The notes beneath the pieces are model-generated. The model worked only from the letters and a program-made list of their open reading frames with translations, was not told the DNA's origin and ran no database searches. From Halopseudomonas sp002296055 (lineage in GTDB: Bacteria; Pseudomonadota; Gammaproteobacteria; Pseudomonadales; Pseudomonadaceae), in assembly GCF_050876985.1 (NCBI RefSeq), contig NZ_JBPAPP010000001.1: a DNA stretch of 64,000 nt. One strand, written 5' to 3'. Made by a program: the position numbers and the translations under genes. Below are positions 18,196 to 24,889 of this stretch, in pieces. Position 1 is the first letter of the stretch. Every line of letters begins with the position of its first letter.

Positions 18196-18459
18196 ATGAA
18201 GCAAATCCCTCCTGTCATTCTCTATGGCACGCTAGCTTGCCATCTGTGTGAGAACGCCATGCACGTCCTGCAGCCGCTGATTGCCGACGGTTTGCGCGTG
18301 AGTGAGGTCGATATCAGCGACAGTGACGAGCTGATGCAGCGTTATCAGATGCGTATTCCGGTGCTTCAACGCACGGACAGCGGCGCCGAGCTGGATTTTC
18401 CGTTTGACCTGGCCCAGGTGATGGACTGGTTGGGCGATGACTTGCGCGAAGAGGGTTAA
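18196..18459 (+). CDS. Glutaredoxin-family thioredoxin-fold protein
   Basis: An 87-residue protein with the CxxC redox pair in YGTLACHLCENAM near residue 15 and the cis-Pro segment RIPVLQR around residue 55, the layout of the glutaredoxin-like (DUF836) family. It is probably cytoplasmic; the redox partner is unknown. The downstream cysteine-cluster gene starts 4 nt after its stop, so the pair is co-transcribed. Confidence 0.85.
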   Translation: MKQIPPVILYGTLACHLCENAMHVLQPLIADGLRVSEVDISDSDELMQRYQMRIPVLQRTDSGAELDFPFDLAQVMDWLGDDLREEG

Positions 18460-18462
18460 TCA

Positions 18463-18915
18463 GTGGCGATGCGCGTAGAGCCCTTCTGGAAACGCAAGAC
18501 GTTGACAGAGCTGGAGCCGGACGAGTGGGAGTCGCTGTGCGATGGCTGCGGCTTGTGCTGCCTGCAGAAGCTGGAAGACGAAGACGACGCGCAGGCGATC
18601 TATTACACCCGCGTTGCCTGCAAATTGCTGGATCTGCACTCCTGCCGCTGCAGAGATTATCCGAACCGCCAGCGCTTTGTGCCCGATTGCATTCAGCTGA
18701 CCCCGGGCAAGGCGCGCGACTTTGCCTGGCTGCCACCGACCTGTGGTTATCGCCTGGTAGCCGAGGGCAAAGACCTGCCGCCATGGCATCCGCTGGTATG
18801 CGGCGACGAGCAGGCCGTGCACAAGGCCGGCATATCGCTGTCTGGTCAGATGCTGCCCGAGGGCAGCGTGGCCGATGACGACTGGGAAGATCACATTATC
18901 TTTCGCGTTGGTTAG
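18463..18915 (+). CDS. YcgN-family cysteine-cluster protein (UPF0260)
   Basis: A 150-residue protein of the YcgN/UPF0260 family. Characteristic cysteines are in LCDGCGLCCLQKLED and HSCRCRDYPNR, with PPTCGYRLV downstream, suggesting a metal or Fe-S site. The family function is unproven. The likely start is GTG at 18463, 4 nt after the glutaredoxin stop and about 9 nt after GAGGG; ATG at 18469 is the alternative. Gene spacing indicates an operon with the redox protein upstream. Confidence 0.85.
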   Translation: MAMRVEPFWKRKTLTELEPDEWESLCDGCGLCCLQKLEDEDDAQAIYYTRVACKLLDLHSCRCRDYPNRQRFVPDCIQLTPGKARDFAWLPPTCGYRLVAEGKDLPPWHPLVCGDEQAVHKAGISLSGQMLPEGSVADDDWEDHIIFRVG

Positions 18916-18917
18916 CG

Positions 18918-19697
18918 TTAACGCGAAATCTCAAACTCCCTCAGCTTGGTATGCAGGTACCGCACCTGGTCGTACTCGAACGGGCTGTCCAGCGCGCCGT
19001 AACGGAAGGGTATGCCATAGCGCAGATCAATGGCCCATAGCCCCCAGGTGGCCTGGTAGTTGTTCATGAAATCGCGGTTTTCCATGAAGTTGACGTAATC
19101 CTCAAATACCCAGTCAACCGCACGGCCAGTGCCATCGCGCAGGCTGGATGGGCCGAGGAACGGAATCACGACGTAGGGGCCGGGTGGCACGCCCCAAACG
19201 CCAAGGGTTTGTCCGAAGTCCTCGTCCTGTTGCGGCAGGCCCATGCCTTCGGCGACATCAAAGATGCCGGCCAGCCCGAAAATGCTGTTGAACAGCAGAC
19301 GTGCTGTGGTTTGCGCGCTGAGGTGGAACTTGCCCTGCAGCAGACTATTGCCCAGGTTGGGGATGTCGCGCAGGTTATCGAAGACGTTGGATACGCCGGT
19401 GCGCACCGGCTCAGGGGTAGCCCAGACGTAAGTACGTACTACCGGCAGGTAGACGTAGCGGTCAAAGCGCGCGTTGAAACGATAAATACGACGATTGATA
19501 CCCTCCAGCGGGTCATGCACGTTCAGTGCGCGCAGGCTGGAGCGCTCGAACTGGTAGCGGTTCTCGCGCTCGTCGATGTCCAGTTTCAGCAATGGGTCCT
19601 GGTAGGCCGGCACCTCAGCTGTGGCGTCTTGAGCTTGAGCCTGGCCACCGACGGTCAGGGTTGCGGCCAGCAGGGCAAGTGGCATGAATGTTTTCAT
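18918..19697 (-). CDS. mlaA: MlaA/VacJ-family phospholipid transport protein, without lipobox
   Basis: A 259-residue MlaA-family protein; the family removes mislocalised phospholipids from the outer leaflet of the outer membrane for the Mla pathway. Family motifs are DPLEGINRRIYRFN, RDIPNLGNSLLQGK, EDFGQTLGVWGVPPGPYVV and PFLGPSSLRDGTGRAVD. The signal peptide ends in QAQA and contains no cysteine, so it should be cleaved by signal peptidase I rather than lipidated, unlike E. coli MlaA. Its ATG overlaps the stop of the upstream secreted hydrolase by 4 nt. Confidence 0.9.
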   Translation of the reverse strand: MKTFMPLALLAATLTVGGQAQAQDATAEVPAYQDPLLKLDIDERENRYQFERSSLRALNVHDPLEGINRRIYRFNARFDRYVYLPVVRTYVWATPEPVRTGVSNVFDNLRDIPNLGNSLLQGKFHLSAQTTARLLFNSIFGLAGIFDVAEGMGLPQQDEDFGQTLGVWGVPPGPYVVIPFLGPSSLRDGTGRAVDWVFEDYVNFMENRDFMNNYQATWGLWAIDLRYGIPFRYGALDSPFEYDQVRYLHTKLREFEISR

Positions 19698-20998
19698 TGG
19701 GCACCTCCCTGCAGGAAGGCCAGGTAGCGCTCGGCCACTGGCGCGTAGTCCAGATTGCCGCCGTGCCCGCCGCTGGGGTAGAGAAAGGCTCGCTCGCCAA
19801 GGGTTGTGGCAAGGAAGCGATAGTCATCTTCTGCCAGAATCAGGTCATCGGCATTGCTGACCGCCGCAATATTGCGGTTGTCGTGCAGATAGTCTTGCAG
19901 GCTACGCAGACTGGTTTCCCAGGCCATGTCTTCGATGGTCTTGTCGGCGTTCTCCAGCTGCCACGCCGGTAGTAGCTGATCGTTGATATAGCAGGTGAAG
20001 TCGCAGAACAGTGCGCGGCGCAGATACGGCGTGAGAGACGTGCTGACCTTGAGCTGCTGATCAGCTGGTACATAGCGCCCACCGTGGTTGACCAGGTCGC
20101 TCATAAAGCTCAGGTCGGCGGCAGAGAAGCGAAACACCGCGCCAATCAGCATGGCCAGCTCGGCATCTGTCAGCGCCTCGGGCGAGCTCTGAATTTCTGC
20201 AAACAGGCTTTCCTGAATGTCGCTGTTGCCGCGGCTGGCAAAGTGCCGAGACAGCTTCTGGAAGATGTGCTCGTAAAAACTGTCGTTGTCGTCCACGCCT
20301 TCGATCTTGGTGTAGGAGAGGGCATCAAGCCGGCCAACCGAGGCGTACAGGTCAACGGGTGGGTTGAGTAGCAGGATACGTTCAAAGTCGAACTGGCCAA
20401 GATGGCTGTCCAGCTCAGCGACAAAGGCGGCGTGCAAGGCACCCAGGCTAAAGCCGGCCAGGCGGTAGGAGGTAACCTCGAAGCCCAGCTTTTGCTGCGC
20501 TTTTTCGACCGCCATGCTCATCGCGGTGTGCAGGTCGCGTGCGTCATCGGCTCCCATGCCAGGCAGGCCGCTGCGCGACGCGGCGGCGATAAAGTCGTGA
20601 TTGGAAGGCGAAGACAGCACGATCACATGCATGCCGGCCTGCCAGAACAGACGCTTGAGATAGTCCATGCGGGTGCTGTCGTAGCCGGAGCCAGTACCAG
20701 CCACCAGGAAGATCAGCGGAGCCGGTTCATCATGCCATGCCACGCGATAGTGCAGGTCACGGTATTCGGACAGTGCTGGCGGCAGCTTGCGTTCGGGGAG
20801 CACGCGCACTTTCAGGTCCGTCTGTTGCACGTCCACATCGCTGGGAACAGGCGCTCGCAGCTTTTCCGGAGTGCCGGCAACAGTGGCCATGAAGGGGTTG
20901 GTTACCGGGTAAGAGTAGGGCTCTTGTGCGTTAGCTGTGAGCGTAAAGGCGGTTAGCAATCCGGCGCAAATTCCGAGCGTCTTTCGATAGGTTGGCAA
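19694..20998 (-). CDS. Secreted alpha/beta hydrolase (serine hydrolase) coupled to mlaA
   Basis: A 434-residue protein with signal peptide MPTYRKTLGICAGLLTAFTL ending near TANA. The alpha/beta-hydrolase nucleophile elbow is GFSLGALHAA near residue 200, with LIFLVAGTGSGYDSTRMDYL as the oxyanion strand region. A late GGHGGNLDYAP may carry the catalytic His. The start is TTG at 20998 with AGGAAGG upstream. The stop overlaps the MlaA start as ATGA, so they are coupled. A lipid or ester substrate in the cell envelope is plausible from this pairing, but the substrate is not evident. Confidence 0.75.
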   Translation of the reverse strand: MPTYRKTLGICAGLLTAFTLTANAQEPYSYPVTNPFMATVAGTPEKLRAPVPSDVDVQQTDLKVRVLPERKLPPALSEYRDLHYRVAWHDEPAPLIFLVAGTGSGYDSTRMDYLKRLFWQAGMHVIVLSSPSNHDFIAAASRSGLPGMGADDARDLHTAMSMAVEKAQQKLGFEVTSYRLAGFSLGALHAAFVAELDSHLGQFDFERILLLNPPVDLYASVGRLDALSYTKIEGVDDNDSFYEHIFQKLSRHFASRGNSDIQESLFAEIQSSPEALTDAELAMLIGAVFRFSAADLSFMSDLVNHGGRYVPADQQLKVSTSLTPYLRRALFCDFTCYINDQLLPAWQLENADKTIEDMAWETSLRSLQDYLHDNRNIAAVSNADDLILAEDDYRFLATTLGERAFLYPSGGHGGNLDYAPVAERYLAFLQGGAQ

Positions 20999-21142
20999 GC
21001 GTCACCTTCCTGATGGCGTAAATGTGCAAGTCCCTACAAATACCCGCTTTAGGCACCAAAAGTTCCCGCGGGCTCGGGGCTCGCGGGGCTTGGAATGCTG
21101 GGACGGCGCTCGCCGGCGCGCGGTGAACCACGTTGCTATCGG

Positions 21143-21346
21143 TCAGGCCGCGAGCGCGCTGGACGCAGGCTGTCGGCGCTGCTGCAGGCGGGTCCAGAGT
21201 TTCTCGTGGAAGTAGAACGCGACAGTGTTGATGGCTGGCTCAACCAGTGCCACGGCGCCTCCCACGAGGATGCTCCCGGTCATCAGGTAAACCACGCCGA
21301 AGGCGATGGAAAAGTGCATGCAGGCGAAGGTGATGGTTTTGATCAT
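21143..21346 (-). CDS. Small DUF2061 membrane protein
   Basis: A 67-residue protein with two hydrophobic segments (FSIAFGVVYLMTGSILVGG and the following VALVEPAINTVAFYF) and the family pattern HEKLW, typical of DUF2061. Function is unknown. A Fur-type box lies at 21365-21383, only ~19 nt upstream of the ATG, so iron-dependent repression is likely. The Shine-Dalgarno is weak (GGGG). Confidence 0.75.
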   Translation of the reverse strand: MIKTITFACMHFSIAFGVVYLMTGSILVGGAVALVEPAINTVAFYFHEKLWTRLQQRRQPASSALAA

Positions 21347-21364
21347 GGCTGGCCCCGAAAAACA

Positions 21365-21383
21365 TTAAATGAGAATCATTGTT
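21365..21383. promoter_or_regulatory. Fur box upstream of the DUF2061 gene
   Basis: The core AATGAGAATCATT (21368-21380) matches the central 13 bases of the Fur consensus at 12 positions; the whole 19-mer matches at about 13. It lies directly in front of the DUF2061 start, where bound Fur would block transcription. Confidence 0.6.
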
Positions 21384-21503
21384 GAATGTTGTCAGGTTAG
21401 AGGTCGCCAGCACGACGGGGAAGCGGATTTGTTGTATAGCCGCGATAGCTAAAGGTAATCGTGCATCGCCCCGCGTGCGGGACGATGCAATAGGCGGCAG
21501 AAA

Positions 21504-21686
21504 TCAGTCGAAGTCGAAGTCGGACAACTGCTTTTGCAGGCGGCGTTCTTCGAGGTAGTTATCAATCAGCCGACGCTTGGTCAGGCTGTTGCGTGTATTG
21601 GGGGCGCTATCGGTGTCTGGGGTATCGTCTTCTTCGACGAAGTCTTCATCGTCGTCCAGCTCGATATCGGATTTTGCTTTGGCCAT
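21504..21686 (-). CDS. PA3496-family small acidic protein (putative envelope integrity)
   Basis: A 60-residue hydrophilic protein. The N-terminal half is very acidic (DIELDDDEDFVEEDDTPDTD) and the C-terminal half is basic and helical (RRLIDNYLEERRLQKQLSD). It resembles the Pseudomonas PA3496 family, which also sits beside nth; there is no signal peptide or membrane segment. GGAG lies 8 nt before the ATG at 21686. The molecular role is unknown. Confidence 0.75.
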   Translation of the reverse strand: MAKAKSDIELDDDEDFVEEDDTPDTDSAPNTRNSLTKRRLIDNYLEERRLQKQLSDFDFD

Positions 21687-21817
21687 GACTCAACTCCACA
21701 GTGAAGATGCCATTTGCGCACCTTATAAACGCGAAGTCGGATTTGCGGAAATAGAATTTTTTTATTGAAAACGGCGAAAAAGCGCAGGTTGCTTTCTGCT
21801 AAGCGGGCGCAGCGCAA

Positions 21818-22453
21818 TCAGTCGGAGGTCTTGCTCTTGTAATCACACAGATCCTCAATGCGGCAGCTGCCGCATTGTGGTGTGCGCGCCTTGCACACGT
21901 AACGCCCGTGCAGAATCAGCCAGTGATGCGCGTCGACCAGAAACTCCTTGGGCACGTGCTTGAGCAGTTTCTTTTCGACTTCGAGCACGTTTTTGCCAGG
22001 GGCGATGCCGGTACGGTTGCTGACGCGGAAGATGTGGGTATCCACAGCCATGGTTGGCTGGCCGAACGCCGTATTAAGCACCACGTTGGCGGTTTTCCGA
22101 CCGACGCCGGGCAGGGCTTCGAGCGCTTCGCGGTTATCCGGTACCTGGCTGTTGTGTTGCTCGATAAGGATCTTGCAGGCGGCAATCACGTTGCGCGCCT
22201 TGCTGTTGAACAGCCCGATAGTCTTGATGTATTCGCTCAGACCGTCCACGCCAAGGGCGTAAATCGCCTCCGGGGTGTTGGCCACCGGAAACAGTTTATC
22301 GGTGGCCTTGTTGACGCCCACATCGGTTGCCTGCGCTGACAGGGTGACGGCCACCAACAGCTCAAAGGGCGTGCTGAAATTCAGCTCGGTGGTCGGGTGC
22401 GGGTTGTCTTCACGTAGGCGGCGGAAGATCTCGTAGCGTTTTTCCTTGTTCAT
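21818..22453 (-). CDS. nth: Endonuclease III (DNA glycosylase/AP lyase)
   Basis: A 211-residue base-excision repair enzyme that removes oxidised pyrimidines and nicks AP sites. The helix-hairpin-helix has catalytic K120 in LPGVGRKTA and D138 in MAVDTHIF, the same numbers as in E. coli Nth. The C-terminal [4Fe-4S] loop is CKARTPQCGSCRIEDLC. It is the last gene of the rsx operon, 9 nt after rsxE, an arrangement shared with many gammaproteobacteria. Confidence 0.96.
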   Translation of the reverse strand: MNKEKRYEIFRRLREDNPHPTTELNFSTPFELLVAVTLSAQATDVGVNKATDKLFPVANTPEAIYALGVDGLSEYIKTIGLFNSKARNVIAACKILIEQHNSQVPDNREALEALPGVGRKTANVVLNTAFGQPTMAVDTHIFRVSNRTGIAPGKNVLEVEKKLLKHVPKEFLVDAHHWLILHGRYVCKARTPQCGSCRIEDLCDYKSKTSD

Positions 22454-22462
22454 CGGCCCGGC

Positions 22463-23179
22463 TCAGTTAATGGTGCCGGTAACGCGGACGCGCTTGCTGC
22501 CAGCGGCTGCAGGCTTGACCTCGCGGGCGGCGGCGCGCTCCTTGACCTTGGCGTCAATGAGGTTCTTCAGGGCAATCAACAGACCCATGAAAACAAAGGC
22601 GCCGGGCGGCAGAATGACAAACAGCACATCCTTGTAGTTGGGGAACACCACCAGCGTCCAGTCGGTCGCGATAGGGCCCAGCAGCAGGTCCATACTGGCA
22701 AACAGGGTGCCGTGCCCGACCAGCTCGCGCAGACCGCCGAGAACGATCAGCACCAGGGTGAAACCAAGGCCCATCATGAAACCGTCAACCAGTGACGGCA
22801 GGAGCGGATTTTTCGACGCAAAGGCATCGGCCCGGCCAAGAATGGCGCAGTTGGTGACGATCAGCGGAATGAAAATGCCGAGGATCTGATACAGCTCGTA
22901 GGTGAAGGCCTGCATCAGCAGTTCGATACAGGTGGTCAGCGCGGCGATGATCATCACAAAAGCGGGCAGGCGTACCGCGTCGGTGACGGCGCTGCGAATT
23001 AACGACACCGCGAGGTTGGAGCCGGTCAGTACCAAAATGGTGGCCAGCCCTAGGCCCAGGGCGTTAACCACCGAGCTGCTGACGCCCAAGAGTGGGCAAA
23101 GGCCGAGCAGCTGCACCAGACCTGGGTTGTTGTGCCACAGACCGTCAGCAGTGATCTCGGTGAGTGTTTTATTGGCCAT
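22463..23179 (-). CDS. rsxE: Ion-translocating electron transport complex subunit E
   Basis: A 238-residue membrane protein with about six TM helices, homologous to RnfE/RsxE and NqrD. It begins ITADGLWHNNPGLVQLLGLC; the conserved Cys and the VTNCAILGRADAFASKN segment supply the two cysteines that bind the intramembrane [2Fe-2S] cluster between subunits A and E. The last ~30 residues form a basic cytoplasmic tail. The Rsx/Rnf complex couples electron transfer to ion movement and in E. coli helps reset SoxR. It lies 3 nt downstream of rsxG. Confidence 0.93.
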   Translation of the reverse strand: MANKTLTEITADGLWHNNPGLVQLLGLCPLLGVSSSVVNALGLGLATILVLTGSNLAVSLIRSAVTDAVRLPAFVMIIAALTTCIELLMQAFTYELYQILGIFIPLIVTNCAILGRADAFASKNPLLPSLVDGFMMGLGFTLVLIVLGGLRELVGHGTLFASMDLLLGPIATDWTLVVFPNYKDVLFVILPPGAFVFMGLLIALKNLIDAKVKERAAAREVKPAAAGSKRVRVTGTIN

Positions 23180-23182
23180 GCA

Positions 23183-23821
23183 TTAGTCCTCGTCTTGCTG
23201 CAGCAAGGCGTCGCGGTGCGCATCGAAATAGGTGAGGGCCTGATAGACCGCCTTGACCACGGCTCTAGGCGTAATGGTGGCGCCGGTGAACTGGTCAAAC
23301 TGACCGCCGTCTTTCTTTACCGCCCATTGTTCAGGAATTGGCATGCTCAGGCTTTTGCCGTTGAACGACAATATCCACTGGCTTTTGGCCGTTTCAATCT
23401 TGTCACCCAGACCAGGCGTTTCCCGGTGACTGACGCTACGCACCCCTGCAATGGTGCCGTCGGCGCGGATACCCACCAGCAGGTCGATGCGGCCGCTGTA
23501 GCCGTCTGGCGCCACCACAGGCAGGATCACCGCGCTGACACGTTCGCCCTGGCGCGCACGGTAGGCGTCGCTCGGGCCGGTGAGGTTGAGGTACTGGCGA
23601 TCCTGCACGGTGAAGGTGTCTGTCAGCAGGTCATTGTCGTGTTGGTCGTGCGGCACAATCTCGTTCAGCGCGCTGAGCTGAACCCGACGTTGGGCCTCGC
23701 TGATGCGCTCGGCGGTGCCTTGCTGGGTAACGGCGATCATGCCCACAGTAGCAACGGCAAACAGACCGAGAATGACGCTGTTGCGCAGGATCGAGCGACT
23801 GGTTGTAGTTGGCGTATCCAT
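23183..23821 (-). CDS. rsxG: Ion-translocating electron transport complex subunit G
   Basis: A 212-residue protein with one N-terminal TM helix (SVILGLFAVATVGMIAVTQ) and a periplasmic FMN-binding domain. Covalent flavin attachment is predicted at the threonine of FTGATITPRAVV near residue 185 (S/T-GAT motif). VSHRETPGLGDKIE is also a family motif. It shuttles electrons across the membrane with RsxD. Its junctions, 3 nt from both rsxD and rsxE, confirm the operon. Confidence 0.93.
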   Translation of the reverse strand: MDTPTTTSRSILRNSVILGLFAVATVGMIAVTQQGTAERISEAQRRVQLSALNEIVPHDQHDNDLLTDTFTVQDRQYLNLTGPSDAYRARQGERVSAVILPVVAPDGYSGRIDLLVGIRADGTIAGVRSVSHRETPGLGDKIETAKSQWILSFNGKSLSMPIPEQWAVKKDGGQFDQFTGATITPRAVVKAVYQALTYFDAHRDALLQQDED

Positions 23822-23824
23822 GGC

Positions 23825-24889
23825 TCAGTCCGTCTTGCCCATACCGCGCTTGGCTTTACTGTGGCCATAGGTGCGCGGTGTGCTGTAGTAGTCGATGGTA
23901 GGGGCGGCGAGGTTCATCAGCAGCACGGCAAAGGCCACCGCGTCAGGGTAACCGCCCCAGGCGCGGATCACATAGACCAGAATGCCGACGCCAGCACCAA
24001 AGATCAGCCGGCCCAGCTTGCTGGTGGCGCCGGATACCGGGTCGGTGACGATAAAGAACGCGCCCAGCATGGTGGCGCCGCTGAACAGATGAAACAGCGG
24101 CGAGCCGTTGGAATCCGAGCCACTGCCATTCCAGAACAGCAGGCTCATCAGCGCCAGGGCGCCAAGCATGCCGACGGGGGCGTGCCAGCTGTAGATGCGC
24201 TTGTACAGGAGCGCGGCCCCGCCCAGCAGGTAGGCCAGGCTGACCCATTCCCAGCCGTAGCCGGCAAACTGGCCGAATACCGGGCTGCTGGCGTGCAGTT
24301 CAGCCATGGTCAGGCTGCTGTTGGTCTTCACCACATCCAGCGGGGTCGCCTGGGTCCAGCCGTCTACCGCGGCGCCAGGCAGGAAAATACGACTCAAACC
24401 ATCGACCAGGCCGAGTGTGGCCTGCACATCCGGCACGACGGCTTCAATGCCGCGCCAGGCTGGCCAGCTGGTCATTTCCACCGGGAAGGAAATCAGTACC
24501 ACCACGTAGCCCAGCATCGCCGGGTTGAACGGGTTCTGGCCCAGACCGCCATACAGCTGCTTGCCGAACACAATCGCAAAACTGACCGCAACCAGGGTCA
24601 GCCACCAGGGCGCGTAGGGCGGCAGCGCCAGGGCCAGCAGCCAGGCGGTGACCAGTGCGCTGCCATCACGCAGGAAGAAACCGATAGGGCGTTTGCGAAC
24701 CCACAGGATCAGCGCTTCAACGGCGATGGCGATGGCGCTGGCGCAGAGAATGTTGATCAGGGTGCCAAAGCCGAAGAACCAGGTCAGGGTCAGCACGCCG
24801 GGCAGGGTGGCGCCCAGCACCCAGAGCATGATGGTCTGGGTGTGGTTGTTGCCCTTGGCGTGGGGTGAGGTCATGCGAACCAGCGCCAT
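23825..24889 (-). CDS. rsxD: Ion-translocating electron transport complex subunit D
   Basis: A 354-residue inner-membrane protein with about ten TM helices, homologous to RnfD/NqrB. The covalent FMN site is the threonine of FSGATMLGAFFIVTDPVSGA near residue 250. It is a core subunit of the ion-pumping module. The ATG at 24889 overlaps the last base of rsxC. Confidence 0.93.
   Translation of the reverse strand: MALVRMTSPHAKGNNHTQTIMLWVLGATLPGVLTLTWFFGFGTLINILCASAIAIAVEALILWVRKRPIGFFLRDGSALVTAWLLALALPPYAPWWLTLVAVSFAIVFGKQLYGGLGQNPFNPAMLGYVVVLISFPVEMTSWPAWRGIEAVVPDVQATLGLVDGLSRIFLPGAAVDGWTQATPLDVVKTNSSLTMAELHASSPVFGQFAGYGWEWVSLAYLLGGAALLYKRIYSWHAPVGMLGALALMSLLFWNGSGSDSNGSPLFHLFSGATMLGAFFIVTDPVSGATSKLGRLIFGAGVGILVYVIRAWGGYPDAVAFAVLLMNLAAPTIDYYSTPRTYGHSKAKRGMGKTD

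Noticed and set aside
23132..24868. 578-codon open frame on the + strand opposite rsxG/rsxD
   Set aside because: High-GC shadow frame: His/Gln/Gly-rich composition, no domain, no ribosome binding site, and both rsx genes opposite are unmistakable.
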